Shown piece by piece: positions 11,891-25,740 of a DNA stretch of 64,000 nt. The position numbers were made by a program, and so were the translations under genes. The notes under the pieces are model-generated. The model saw only the letters and a program-made list of their open reading frames with translations. It had not been told where the DNA came from and did not search any database. The stretch is from assembly GCA_016801845.1 (NCBI GenBank), contig CM028923.1, positions 7,140,501 to 7,204,500 of the forward strand. Reading direction: 5' to 3'. How positions within the stretch are numbered: position 1 is the stretch's first letter; each line of letters opens with the position of its first letter. The stretch is from Polydactylus sextarius (taxonomy: Eukaryota; Chordata; Actinopteri; Polynemidae).

Positions 11891-14800
11891 TGCATCACCT
11901 TGAGGAAACATGAGGCATCTGAAACTAAAGGAAGGAAATGACATGTTGGTTTGGTCTTCCAAAAGATTCAAGGATCAATGACAGCTTCTCCAATATCTCA
12001 TTCTCATCATATAAATCTGGTTTTAGTACCAGGGTTTTGTGATGCACATGAAGTTGGTCTGTACTCAACTTTAAGTGCAAGGTATTTTGTTAATTGGCTG
12101 TCTGCTGAAACCAATACAGAATTAGACACTGTTCAGAAAAGACGATTCAGAGTTTTCATTGCCTTTTCCTTCAGTATTGATTGTGGTATATTTTGGTGTT
12201 AAGCTCAAAGCGAAGCAGACACCTGTGTTTGTCTTCAGTTGTTTGTGTTTATCATGTATAAATGGTTCAACTAAAGTGATTTTAGTTGCTGCAACTATGT
12301 AAATCTCCAGAATTTCACAAGAAGAGAATATGAGACAATTTTTGCAGGTTAACTTTGTGTAGCACACACGTTTCTCTGCTTGTTTGGATTGATCTTTCTC
12401 ATCCCATTGTTCAGTTTCTGACCAACATTGGGAATCGTTTATCTTGAATATCTAATAACAAAAATATCAAATATTCAGGTTCATTATAAACCTTTTCTCC
12501 CTTTCAAAGTAAAATGCACTCAATTTGTTCAGGGTCATCACACAAAGCAGATGTTGCAACACAACTTACACTTGGCTGTTATTTGTCCCAGACTCATGTC
12601 CTTCATTTCGATCACTGGAGGTTTTGTGTTTTTTTTTGTTTTTTTTTTGGTTCAGGTTTCTATTCTATTTTCATATTAGCAGACATCTTTTAATTTCTAT
12701 CTGGTGGTTGTATTTGGAAGCTTGAGGCTACACAGTTTTGAGAAAACCTTTGTCCCACTTTCATAAGATCTTCTCGCTCTGCTTCCTCTCTCTCTCAAGG
12801 ACAAACCTTTTCTACCGAGACTGCCTCCCTGAACTCCACGATGATTGCTTTGTTATTGCCAGCTGATGGCTGAATATCAGACCGCCTGTTATCTGGCAAA
12901 CTGTTTTTAATTAGCCGTGCTGTGACCAGGAAAAGGGGATTAACTCAAACGTGGGGAAAACAAAGGCAAGAAAATAACCGTAGCTCAGGGGGAACATGGG
13001 TTCTTTGAAACCAAGACTGAGGTGAGGAGCCAAAAGAAAAAAAAAGGCACTGATGTGCCATTGATGTGTGTAACAAACTGCAAAAGAAAAAAAAAAAAAA
13101 CGTGGACAAACACAACAACATTGCAGCCACAGGACAAGTGACTGTGCTCGAGCAGATTGAGGTTTTTTAAAACCTAAGCTCAGCTGTAGGTATCGTCTCC
13201 TGATGGGTGAACATCGCCTGCAGCTGAGCTCAGTAACAAACGGCTGCTCTGAAACTACAACAAATCCACTTTTTAATCCTCCAAAAGTCTGTTTTTTTTT
13301 TTTTTTTTTAAACCAATGTGGCAGCTAAATTAAGATGCTTTGTCATTTCGCTGATTGTTTTACACAGCAGGTGAAATTCACAAAAATAAATTGCTTCTTA
13401 TTCGTATCATTCATGTCTTTAAGCTGGTTTAGACGACACCAGACACACACCAAGTTTAACTGTTTTTTTTTTTTTTTCCCCAATATGACCAATAATTTCT
13501 TTCAATAATTTCCAAAAAATTTCTGAGCATTTTTAACCAAACTCTTTGGTTTTACTTGTGCTCCGAAGATTTTGTTTAAATATTAACAAACTAAACATTT
13601 ACATTTCAGGACATTTTAACGTCAGTGTGCAGTTAATTGCACTTTCCTGTTCTTGTTGTCACAGTTTGTCGTGCTGCTGTGTCTTTTGAGTTGCAGTGCC
13701 AGGTAGCTACGAAGAGAAACGACCTCTGTACTCACAACCATCTGTTCCTGACTTAAAACACCTAACATTCTGTGCCTGAGACATTACCGGGTGGTACTTC
13801 ATTCCAGGAAAACTATGAAGCGAAAAAAAAAAGTCTTCATTTTAGATCCCAAATGTTCTTGAGTGATTATGTCAGTGGATTGCAATTTGCTCCGAGCGCT
13901 GACACTCCTGACAATGGCCTCAGTGTAAAGTAAAAAAAAAAAAGTCAAACTGGCTTCTTCTTCTTCTTTTTAGCCTGTTTTCCACTGCTGCTGCTGCTGA
14001 TCTGTGAAAGAATCCTTTCTTTCTTTCTTTCTGTGTTGAACGTGTTCAGTCATTATGTGACAACCCCATATGGCCCACTTCACTTCACCGCCTCGCTCCA
14101 GTAGCAAACAAATCCATTCTCATGTGTCTCGACACCTGTTACCGTCGGCTATTTTTGGTATTTCTGACATATATTATTTCTGTGTCGAGCTATAAATATC
14201 ATCACCGCTTTATCCTTCACATTAACAAGGAATACAAACAAACAAAAAAACTTATCTTGGGCACTTTTGAAGTAATATATATAACATTTAATTATTCTTA
14301 TCAACCAGTTCCCTTGATGCCTGATGTCTTTAAGACTGGTCATCTAATTCGTCGCAAAAGAAGAAGAAAAAGAAAAGAAAAAAAAGGAGGCTCTCCTTGT
14401 GAAATATTAAATCTGAGCGATTCTCAGCTGTGAAGAGACAAGAAGGCTGTTGTTAAAAGGATTTGGCTCCTTCTGAGCAGTTTCTCTGTCCTTGCGCCAA
14501 AACTAAAGACTTTAAAATCATGGACTTTGTCACCAAAATAGTTCAAAAAGTGGGTGAATTAGAGATTATTAGCAACACAAAAAAAAGAAGAAAAGTGCAG
14601 AGTTTAGTTCCTCAAATAGAAAGGCTTAGGATTTAATCTGAGGACTAAACCACTTAAAGCATGTGGGACTGAGAGTTGGTGAATATGAAAAATAAATGTT
14701 ATTTGAGGACAAAGTATCAGCTGGGGACAATTTTTAAACTGAATCTTTTCACTTCATTTCACTGAGGTGTCTGATGAGCTGTTATGTTAATGCTACACCA

Positions 14801-15799
14801 CTGCCCTCTGCAGGATATAGTAACAAAAAAAAACTATTTTTTTCTTATTTGATTGACCTGAAAATAAGGTTTTACATCTATACAGGAAATGCATCTTAAT
14901 CTGAGAGATGGATTCATTCAATTACTATATATCCTTTGTAAATTATCCTCCATTTTATGTCCAGTAATACACATGCAACTATATGAAATGGACTTTAAAT
15001 CTGGTTGTCTCTGTGTACAGACACATAAAAGCATCCTGTAGCAGCACAAGATAAAGTTAGAAAACAGCAGGAGGAAGATTGAATCAGTGCTCAAAAGCAA
15101 TATAATGTTATGTCATGCTACATTATGTTCTATGTAGTTGAAGATGGAGACTAAGTGCTCTCTGCTATCATTGCTCTTGTGCAGCCTGGATGTTCAGATG
15201 CAGAGAGAACCGCTGATACGGAGCTGTAATTACCTTGTGGGATACTGTTAATTTGATTTAGTAAATTTAACCAGCATCTGAAATCATCTGAGGCCTTTTT
15301 CCAGTTTCCTAGATTTCCCAGTTGGGACCAGCTTCATTAGACAGAGTGGATCTCAGGAGGAATTTGTTTAAACAAAAAGTGAGTGTGCAGGACAGCTGAG
15401 GCTCTGAGGATGAGCTGCTCATTTTTGACAAGAGGTTTTTCTTCACTTGAGATTTTTGACTCCTGGACCTGCTCACCTGTGTTTCATGTCATCTTTCTCC
15501 CTCTTTTTTGTGCTCATTTCCAATCCTCGTTGTCTGGGAGGGGGGTGATGTTGATTGGCAACCAGCCTCCACTCCTGGACAAGCTCCTCCCCCCTTCAGC
15601 TGTGCCGCAGTGCAGCTCGTCTCAAAGTCACAGCGAGGCCTGAGGAACGAAGCCAAACACCAGAGGCCTGAGTCTTATCCACACAAAAAGACCTTGTCTT
15701 ATACATTGTATCTAAAAATAATTGAGAATATGTTTTAATTACAACTTATTTGTTAACTTATCTGTGTTGTAGGGAATAAAACAACCAAGGTTTAATCAA

Positions 15800-16539
15800 A
15801 ACAGTTTATTAATTAGAGGAAACAACAATATCTAGCATCATATCAGCTTGTTGTGTTACAGTCCATCTAACAAAACATCTATATACATTCTATTAGTTTA
15901 TTCTTTTGCCAAAAAAGTTCATTTTCATCCTTCACAATCTCTTTAATTTAAATACATTTGTATTTATTTTTCCCACTGTGGTTCTTACGAGAAGTAGTCT
16001 GCTTCAAAACACAAAGCACCGTCAAGCTGCTGCTACTGAAAAAAAAACAAAAAAAACAGACAAACAAAAAAATGACAGGAATATTTTAAATTCCTTCCTC
16101 TAGTGTCGCTAAATAGATGTTATACTTTTACGAGAAAACATTCATCTGTCAGGCACATAGACAGCTGCCAGTAGTATCTGATTCATCTGATGAAGAATGT
16201 GAACAAACTAAAAAGTGCTTTAAAAGTCCCATGAAATACAAAAGGCTTTTCTTGTGTGGTTGAGTTTGATGATCTGTTATTTGTTTTTTCTTTTTACCAC
16301 AATGCCTCACTCTTTCCTTAAAATTGGTGTCAAAACAGATGTTAAAGCCATTTCGTGAGACTTTTAAGGGAAATGTAGGGATTGGTTACAATGTTTGAGG
16401 GCAGAAAAAACAAGTATGTTTTTCTAAACTATGACAAAGATACAAGAAAACAGTGCATTAGGTGATTTGTGATTGTAAGTGCTGATACGGAGAATGAGTG
16501 CAGCTTAAATGTTTGATGTGAACGATGTGCAGGTAAGTT
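15800..16539 (-). other. pkp2: Probable pkp2 3'UTR with poly(A) signal
   Basis: On the minus strand the sequence after the pkp2 stop (TGA, 16540-16542) runs about 730 nt to an AATAAA hexamer at 15805-15810 with A/T-rich flanks. No gene reads through it. The extent is inferred from the hexamer alone; an earlier or later cleavage site is possible. Confidence 0.45.
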
Positions 16540-19500
16540 TCATCCAGAGCTCACAGCCTTTGTTGTTCTTGTGTTAATGAAATCAGATTTCCGGAAACCA
16601 AACTGTTGAGAGAGAAGACAGTTGTCATTCTAGACAAAGTACATTTAATTATGTGCAATATTAAGGAGCTAGCTGCATCAGAATAAACAGGACAACAAAA
16701 TATGTTCTATCCTCTTAATATTTAGTAGATCAGCCAATTCTATCCAGATAGTAAAGGTTGGGGCTGTAGTCTGGTGTCAGACATCTGGCATTTCTGGATT
16801 CATTTTGTCACAGAAGAAGCAGGTTCTAGTCAAACCAGGTCTCTGGTTTGACTATGTCATACTTCTGGTTTACCACACTACTTAAAAAGTAGTAAGTAAG
16901 TAGTAAAAAAGTAAACAAGGTAAAGGTGTTGGGCTCGACTGTGGGGATTCTGGACTCTTTTTGGGGGCAGTTATGTCTATGTTTTGGAGTTCCATAACTG
17001 GTTTTCGCGTTCTTTTGTTTTTTCTTGTGCAGCCTTAATTTGGTCCATTCAGGGGCCGTACGTCCTTCAGAAACTTTGCCAAAATTGGGTCAAATTTGGC
17101 CCGTGATGATTTCGCTATCTGGGTCATATAACAAATAATTTGGATGTTTTAACACAAATTTTAACAGAGAACTGACACATTTTCTTCCTGAACAATCTAA
17201 TTAGTGACATTAGAATGTGAACTATAATACCAACATTATAATGTGACCTGCACCAGTCCTGCCCCAACACACCCATGTTTGTGTTAAGGTCTTGACTATT
17301 TTCCCTTTTGGAAAACAGGTGTTACATGGATAATAAGAACCCACCTTCTTGAAGGTTCCATGGAGATCACTGTGTTTCCACATAGTGTGAAGCACGACAC
17401 ATGCTGCTTGTCCTGCTCTGGATGGTCCAAAACTACAACACGGAAAGATGAAATTATTAGTTTCATGACTACATCTCATATAATATACTTACACATCAAA
17501 GATTAATTTTTGACGAACCCATTGTCTCTGGTGCTGATGTTGATGATCTTTCTGAGGGCTCCTTGGTTGACGATGGCTTTGACATGCTGCGAATCGCTCT
17601 GACTCAAGTTATTTAGGATGTGACACAGAGTAATTGTCACCTCGTTGGGCAGGTCGGTGCCGGTGTCGTCGTTGGGCAGCATCCTCACCACGTCTGGCAA
17701 CACCTGCTTCACTTCAGAGACACATGAACAATGTAAATATTCGAGAGGAGTGTCGTTTGAACCGCAGTTTGCAGAAACCAGACACAAATGCTTTGTGGAG
17801 AAAAATGAAAGTAGGAAGTTACCAATTTCTGAGTGCAGTCCTTGGTAGCGAGAGAGGTTTTTTATTAGAGACATGGCCATCCTCTTCACATCGCTCTCTC
17901 CCTCCTCGATCATCTTCTTGATATGCTGAACACCATATTCCCGCTGAACAATGGTGTAAGCGATGGCTTCAGCTACCTGCCAGATAAACAGAAAATGTAT
18001 ATGTGACATATTGCTGATTCAGTTTAATACATAAAAACAGCTTTATCTCAGTGTTCAGACAAAACAAATGCTCCCCAGACATCACTTTGGAACTTTTTTT
18101 TTGGGTCATTCATCACGATAAGATGATGGAAATACTGATAATTCTTGATCCATGCCACCTTCCTGGGAGAACTCACTACAATCCAAATTATATACCTCCT
18201 CTGGCTCATAACTAAAACATTAAATCCAAAAATATCTGTGTGTTCAGTGTCTATGTTCTTGTTCACATCTGTCACATCTGTCTCGTCTTACTGGTCCGTT
18301 TCCAGCCGTGATGTTCTGCAGGGCTCCGATGGCAGCCTCCTGTGTGCAGTTGCGCAGACTGCGGGCCATCAGCGACAAGTACATGCGGATAGTGATGGGG
18401 CTCCATAGCCACTCGATGCCTCTGGGGTTGGCTTTCTCCTCCAACAGAGGGCACTGTTGCTCCAGTTGCTGAAGAGAAAGGAGTGATGAGCTGCAGCTTT
18501 CGAATGGGGGGTCACAGAGTTCACATTGGCAACAAGAGGCGTCTAAATACAGCAGGTTAACACTGAATGGCACCTATATTTCTTGTTCTTGTTGTGTGTG
18601 TCTGTGTAGGCATTTAAAGTTTACTTAACCAGGGGTGGCTGGCTGAGCTTCAATGGGATTCTGCAGCATCATCATCCTGCAAATTCCCATAATTATAAAG
18701 AATCACACTGCAGCATCTGAGCAGCTGCAATGCAGATGACTGTTTACAGGGTCTAATGGGCATGCAATGACTGGTGAGGGGATTTTCATTATAATACATT
18801 TTCCAACCATACCATAATCCTTTATTTATTCTTCACTTATGTCTTGTTATGTGCTAAATACCCCCTCCTTTCTCCTCCTGAAAAACATTAAGATCTCTTC
18901 ACAGAGAAATGGAGACTGTTATAACAGCTGATTGATGCCAACAGCGGCGGAGGGAAATGTTCCATAACGTAATGTGTAATGTTGATGAGTGTAATGTTGA
19001 GGTGTCCACATACAATTGGGAATTCAATAATAAAGTGGATGAACACACACACACATAAACACAGACACACATATATGTTCTCAGATAAGTATGTGAAAAA
19101 CAAGCTATTTTTTGGCCACTTGAGGGCAAAGACAAGCTGCAAATATATAAAAAGATAGATGTGTATTGGTCAACTTTTGCTAATTTTCTTGTGGAGCTAA
19201 ATTAGCAGTTTCTGATTTAATCAAAATATAAAAATATCAACATCAGGTCTTTTGGGCTGCTGGCATACATGTCTGTCTATATATGTTTGATTTTATGTTT
19301 CTCTCCATGAAAACAGCATCAGTTTTTTACAGATTTGTGGTCAAATATTATGTCACATCTCTCGTATCGTCAGCTGGGGTTACCTCTGTGATCTTGGCGC
19401 TACGGTTAGGAAAGCAGCTGACAGACTTCGGGTGAGTAGCCATGTTTTGTCGAGATTCTCTGATGTCTTGTGCGTACTTCTTTGGAAGCTCTGCTTCTAC

Positions 19501-22500
19501 CTGATACGACAGGTTGTGCAGGATGCAGACGCAGTTCTCTGTGGACTTCAGAGCAGATATGAAGATGGATAAATTTTAAATTACGTACAAAGTATCTGGC
19601 AAATGTAAATGTCTAACTTCCTCACAAGTAGCATGAAAGATCAAACTGCTGTCTCCTGAAAGCGACCGAGGGAGTCTTATCATTTTTATTTTACCTTGTC
19701 ATCTGACTTATAATCAGCTATGGTTCCCCGGATGTAGTAGATCAGAGAGTCAATAAGATTCTCGCAGTCCCTCATTGCTTTCCTGCCGTCTGGACCAGCA
19801 GAACTCAGATTTCTGGAAACAAATTAAAAAGTTAAACACCCTCCAAATGACTGAATGACTGAAGTCAGCAATGTCAACAAAGAATTCCCACACTGTAATA
19901 CAACAAGTAAAATTGTCTCCGTCTGTCAACTATGTAATTATACTAGCTTTCAGATATCAGACTCTTCCAAAGCCGGCTGCAATTATGACAAATTATAATA
20001 CAGACCACCAAAACTAATCCAACAAGGCCTTTTTTATGAAATATAAAAGGCAGAGTTTATCATTTTTCTCTTCCACAGAAGAGCTCCAAAGGATTTGAGA
20101 ACATGATAAGGAGAACTTGATAACACTGGGCCAGGGAGGTACCGAGTGATTTCAGTTCAACCGAGCGGAGAGAAGAGAGAGCGCGATGAATAATTCAGAC
20201 TTTCACTCTTTTCATCCGACTGTAGTTGCCAGGGCAGCAGTGTGTCTGATATCTCAAGAATAGACAAGGGATAATATATGTCCACACAAGAACGTGTTCC
20301 AAAAACCAACAGTATGAGACGTAATCTTAGACCACAACAGAAAAACTGTGGATTAATACCACAACCTGACAACAGAGCAATTGCAGTAAATCAGATGGTG
20401 ATTAATAATCAATTTTGGTGACACTTTTCATTTAGGTTTTATTTGATGGGAGCAGAAATTACACACTGAGGGTGACTGAAAATTTACAACACAATAACAA
20501 AGACGCCCATAGAGCAGAAAAATATATTCATATGTTTCTTATTTTTGGCTGTGATCACTCAACCAGAACAAGAGAAACTGGAATGCTTCAAATATCTGTC
20601 CTTGCTGTTTGTCCTTTCTGCACAAACTCAATGAAGCTATTCCTCAGAAATCTTTCCACACAGGTATAGTCGGTGCTTCCTGCTCCTCGGGTGAATGATA
20701 TCAGTTTACACCAAACTGACAGACTGTTTACCCATACCTCTGGTTGGCACAGACAACTGTCTGCCTGTTGACTCTTTGCCCTTTGTTAAACCATAAAATA
20801 TTTCCTTATGCTGCACAGCGACGAATCGTGGACTCGACTGCCCTTCTTTCTCCATATGTGCCACAATACAGTCAAACAAACATTTTTTTCCTCAGGATTC
20901 AAAATTATTTTTGCAGAAATGGTAAAATTCTGTATAAACTTTGGTTTGAGCTGATCATCTAACACCAGTTAGAGATGTCTGTTTACTTAAATATATCTTA
21001 TCTAATCTACACTGTAAAAGCACTTTGAGTGTTTTGTTTTAAAGCTAACAAAGAAGCTTACCGCAGGCAGCCTGTGGCATGGTGGAAAACATCGTCGTCA
21101 GCTAAGAGCTCGTCTTTTGGGTTCTCGCCCTCTGAAATACCTGAACTGGGCACGAGGACTGACTGGGTGAGGATGGATAAAGATTCTTTGGAGAGACGCT
21201 CCTTCAAAAGGTCATGAGAGGACAGGTTCCACAGAAGACCTGAAAGTTGGATGGAAACAAGACATTCATCTCAAATTTGAGTTAAACTGGCTCCATTTTG
21301 TCTAATCTATATAAACCATAATATCCTAAAGCCCTTTATGTTTCTAAGTAAAACATAGAAAGTGATTGGGGTGACAGTGTTTCAAAGTTTTGACAAATAA
21401 AAAAAACTGACCTGTGAGCTGTCGTCTGGTTTCCACATCGCGGCTGCTCTTCAGCACGCCCAAAATAATGCTTAGGCCATCGTTTTCCATCACCTCCATC
21501 TTGTTTTCGCTGCTCTCATAAACAACATTACGCAACGCCCCGGCAGCAACACGCTGCACTTCTTCATTGTCGATGTTGAGTAGTTGCAGGAGCTTCTCAA
21601 TTCCACGCAGATAGAAAACCTGCAAACATGAAAGACTGGGTTAATGACTGACAGATTCACAGACCAATAAGGCCAAATTAAAATGGTCATATGGTGAAAA
21701 GGTTTTTATTGCTTCTGCTGCCGTTTAATGTTTAATCCCATTTAGTGTCTTTGCCAAATCGAATGGTATGGTGGGGTTGGCTTTTACACATGACACTTCT
21801 CCTAAATTCTGTTCTGAATCATTGAGAAATGACTCCATACACTGTATATGACGAAACGTACCATCTTTTTAGCATCGGTGCTCTTGAAACATTGATTCTG
21901 TATGTGGACAGCTGCACTGATAAGCGTTTCCTCGTTATCCTGGGCCAACAGGCTCACAGCCCTCTCTATCGTCATCTCTGGAGACTTCCTCTCTGACCTC
22001 CTGTGTAAAGAAGGCAGCCACCAATGAGAAAATGAATAATCAACAGAAGGAAAAGGAGAGAAATGAACACAAACAAACACATGAACTCACTGTGTTGTGA
22101 TGTTCATTGCTTGTATCTGCTGCACAGGGGATTCTCTATCCATCTGTCTGTCCGTCTCCACCTCCATGCTGATGACTGAGGGTGGGTATGAATTCAGTCT
22201 AGTGAACCTCTGCCTGTTCTTCCTGACCTGAGTCAACCAGGATATCCCTTCGTCTTCTTCTTCTTCAGGTTGGACAGCGCCAAGTACCATATCAGCACTT
22301 CTTCCCTGTACAGTGCGTTTCTCCTGTTTGACAACACTTTGGTTACGTCTCCACTGAGAGCCATAATTGCCGCTTTCTTGAAATGTTGCATTTGTGAACA
22401 GGGGCTGTGGTTCTGCTTGATATCTCAGCGACCTGTGGTGGAAGCTCCTGTGTACAGCTGTGGACGCATTCGGTCGCGCTACACGAGGGGCCTCAGAGAA

Positions 22501-25500
22501 GGCGTAGCGATATGAATCAGACCTGAATGAATGGTTCAGCTGAGCGCCCGCTCTGTGTGACTGACTTGGTCCTGGGATGGTGAACGTCCCAAAACGAAGG
22601 GAGCTGTAATTGAGGGGCCTGCGAGGTGACACTGGGCTTGGGGGTGGAGACACTTCCACCCTTCTAGATGGACGCTGCACGAGGTTCCTTGAAAAAGAAG
22701 AGCTTGAGGAGTTGGTGAAGGAAAATCCATTCACCTGTGAAAAAACAACAAAATACAATCTGTAGTTTATAACCTTGTGGTCGATTTATTAAGCAATTTT
22801 CACTTCTGATTGGCAGCTTCCAACTGATATCATCAGGACACTCACTCAACAAATTAAAGAGTCATCTCATCGTTGTTCCACCCTTTCTCATCTATAGTCA
22901 GAGCCGCTTCAGGACAGTCAAAAAATCTTTTTACCGTAACAGAGTTTACTGTCCAATCACAGTTTTAAACCCTCACCACAGGCACAGATCTTTAGGTAAA
23001 AACCACATTTTAACCTCTGCATAGTCCAAAATTAAAAGTAATGAACTATGCAAAATATCATTATGCTGCTTCATATAGTTAATGAATTATTATTTACTTC
23101 TATAGTACATTTTCTCATTCTCTCACTGTATACATATTATAATAAGTTATTATATAATAGTTTGCTATGAGCATTGTTTTTTTTTTTTTTTCCCAAATAT
23201 GTACAGTAGTCCTATCATCAGTTAGGGCCCTAATAGTATTTAATTTAATATAAAATCACAACAGCAGCTTTTTTTTTTTTTTTTTTATGAGATACCATTT
23301 TATACCACCGGATTATATTTTTAATGAACTGCATTGACGTCCGTGTGCATCTTACGAACTTAATGATACATGAAACAAATTAGAAAATAAACTAAGTCTT
23401 TATTTCCTTGGTTTTGTTGATCGTAGGTGATGTTGATCCATATACCAACATTGTAAAAATCTAGTAAATCACATCAGGCTTAACATCAGACCACAGTGAT
23501 TCATCTGATAGCAGGTGTGGACCATTTGACTTCATTCAAATTATGGCGAGTAATGTGTAGCGTGATAAGCATCTATGAGGTTTTTTTTTTTTTACACTGG
23601 ACAGGTATAAAAAATAAAAACTAAAGCACGTCAAGTCACTACAAGAATAATAGTTATTTAATAACAAATGTAGAAAGTTACCGTCTTGTTTGATAAAGTT
23701 CCATCTGTGGCATCGAAGCTTTTTGCTGCGTTTCTCTGTAAGTGGACACCTCCTGGAACAAGTCGAAGGGGTTTTGTCAGTGTACAGTTTCACATGTAAT
23801 TACCACAAGGGCACAGCGACACCAACGCTTCCTCAGGTCAAGGGAGTGTTTCCCACCCTGTCGACCCGAGTTTAACATGAACAGTGCACACTCAGGCTGC
23901 TGCTCTTTGTAAACCGCAAACCAAATTTTGTTTTCATTTGCATTGAGAGGGACTGACAAATAGGAAGCAAAAGCAGGAAAACAGATGATACTTTAAAACT
24001 CACCATTAACTTGTGTTATTATCATTAAGTAAATTTCTCCACAAGGACAACAGACATTTTTATTCATTATTTGTTTTGATCACTTATAACTAATTAACTG
24101 AATATTTTTAAGTTGGGGACTTTGGATCAAACAAAACAAGACGTGAGTACATAAACTTTGACATTTTTCACTTTTTTCTGACATTTTATATCCAAACCAT
24201 TAATTGATTATTTGGGCTAATACATAACAGATTAATCAGTAACAAAGATAAATGTAAAAGTTGGAGACTTGAGTAATAAATATTGACAAATTTAAGTCTT
24301 AACAGACTCATTTTTGGCTCGGTCTCCCTTATAACTAAACTCAAATGAATCACTTTTCATTGTCGGTTGGAAAGTCGTAGGTGGTGAAACATCTTCACAC
24401 TTGGTTCAGTTCAGGTATTTTATCTTTCACTAGAAGAATTCAAGCGAGGATTTAAAAAAAAAAAAAAAAAAAAAAATCTTATCGGGAGAACATAGTCAAC
24501 CTGGTGATAAGAAGTATAAACAACTTTAATGAAGTCAAAACTCTACATTTTTTTATTCCACATTTTGATGACTAATGGGTTCATAGCTGACTCACATCTA
24601 CCAGTGAATAAAAACAAAGGTTTCACTCTCTGGGAAAGTGGAAAGTGGGAAGGATATTAAGTCAGACTCAGCTGTCATGTTCATCTGCCTTTAGGGGATG
24701 GATGAAACTGTTGAAACCTGTTTGACAGGTAAACTACTATGCAGCATGTATTCCTGTCATAAAAAATGCTTGTATTAAGTCTAAATGATACACCACAATA
24801 CACTTCCAATAGACTGTACTTAACTCAAATCATATCCTCTGGATAGGAAACCCCCCCTAATACGACATGATAGTTTATAATATTTATATCAAATATATTT
24901 TCATAGTTTATATTTGAGGATAGTGTTACCAGTGTGAGAATCAGGGCCCCTGGGTTGTTCACATGTTGATCAATGGGACAAGAGAAAAGACAAATATTTA
25001 TCTGCTAATAAAGTCAGTGAGTGTTTTTTTTTTTTTTTTTTTTTTATGCAAAATATTGTATCGTTTCCTCCTCTTTGTACCTCAAACTATTGTTTTATCA
25101 CAAAATGTAATGGCTCGACCTGCATAAAATGGAGGGAGCTATAATAGTGCAATGTCATTGTTTTACTACTGAATATGATTAAGATAAGAGGTTCAGCATA
25201 AATAACACGAGGGGGGACAAGGCCTTGCTGTAATTATGAAGATTATGGTCTGATACACGTGTAAAATACATGGGATTTGTTTTGTCATAAATACGGACTC
25301 ACACAGAAGAAATACATCATGGAGGAAAAATAAAAACAATTACCATTACACACAGACTTCCTCGACTTTCTCGCCAGTGTGAGTTGAACTTGCTGATGGA
25401 CGCGCAGACTCCGGTTGTTTGAATCAAGTTTCGTCGAGGATCCGGCGCTGGGCTCGGTCGGTAAAGCCAGACTGGAGTCGTCCAGGACGAAGGAGTCCTG

Positions 25501-25536
25501 AGCAGGTAACGTTGATTTAAAAAACACTTCATCCAT
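16540..25536 (-). CDS. pkp2: Plakophilin-2, 13 coding exons, complete
   Basis: Desmosomal plaque armadillo protein that links desmoplakin and cadherins to intermediate filaments. Coding exons in transcript order: 25344-25536, 23682-23752, 22091-22734, 21862-22000, 21412-21619, 21062-21239, 19695-19812, 19384-19545, 18292-18468, 17823-17976, 17519-17711, 17345-17432, 16540-16602. The sum is 2388 nt, or 795 aa plus stop. Introns are GT-AG and all phases join. The head carries DSSLALPTEP and QVQLTLARKSRKSVCNGN, like the PKP2 N-terminus. The variable serine-rich head runs to about residue 302, followed by armadillo repeats (GALRNVVYE, ENCVCILHNLSYQ, NPRGIEWLWSP, GALQNITAGNGP) and the tail KSDFINTRTTKA. 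The exon 1 phase, the exon 3 phase and the 208-nt exon 5 agree with human PKP2 as I recall it. The start is the ATG at 25534-25536; the in-frame codon three upstream is TTG. The splice donor of the exon beginning at 17711 is weak (see findings). Orthology to PKP2 rather than PKP1/3 is clear from the wording of these motifs. Confidence 0.95.
16840..17125 (-). repeat. Dispersed repeat, copy 2 (inverted), inside pkp2 last intron
   Basis: Inverted copy of the repeat at 7841-8102, lying in the intron between pkp2 coding exons 16540-16602 and 17345-17432. The two copies match over about 260 bp, with one 20-bp insertion rich in TACT/TTAC near 16880-16905. It is not a donor of coding sequence for pkp2. 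Confidence 0.8.
24060..24250. mobile_element. Teleost TIR element relic in pkp2 intron 1
   Basis: Contains GGACTTTGGATCAAACAAAA, a block ending TTTTTCTGACATTTTATA, and AACCATTAATTGATTA. These sit in the order found in the common teleost repeat whose ends resemble the copy at 56888-57133. The termini are eroded. Non-coding. Confidence 0.45.
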
Positions 25537-25740
25537 TGTGAACAAACGCGAAAAAGAGAGATCAAAGCGGCCCCTTCATTTAAAAACATGCACAGTGTAT
25601 TAAATGTTTCCGGGGGAGGAAAGTGTCGTCTGGCTTTTGTTGTCCTTCAGCGCACCCAGGTGGGTCCGCTGACGTTTAACCACTGGGAAAAGGGGGGCGG
25701 GGCTTAAGACTCACCTGAGTCAGGTGTCAGGTGTCTCCTC
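25537..25740 (-). promoter_or_regulatory. pkp2: pkp2 5'UTR and proximal promoter
   Basis: Directly upstream of the pkp2 start codon is a GC-richer block with CpGs. It holds a GC box (GGGGCGGGG within 25692-25703) and four E-boxes of the CAGGTG/CACCTG type at 25657-25662, 25712-25717, 25721-25726 and 25728-25733. No TATA box was seen at a convincing distance. The transcription start is not determined. Confidence 0.45.

Larger units (their letters stand above)
7060..15799. other. Intergenic region left of pkp2
   Basis: No supported gene. Besides the repeat copy, fold-back element, LINE relic and palindrome listed separately, it holds poly-T/A runs (8946-8968, 13291-13309, 13462-13477) and short (TTTC)n and (CTG)n tracts near 13990-14030. 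The 126-codon plus-strand frame at 9231-9611 has no recognisable content. Confidence 0.7.

Noticed and set aside
25543..25545. Upstream in-frame start for pkp2
   Set aside because: The codon is TTG; the first ATG in frame is at 25534-25536 with good agreement to the family N-terminus.
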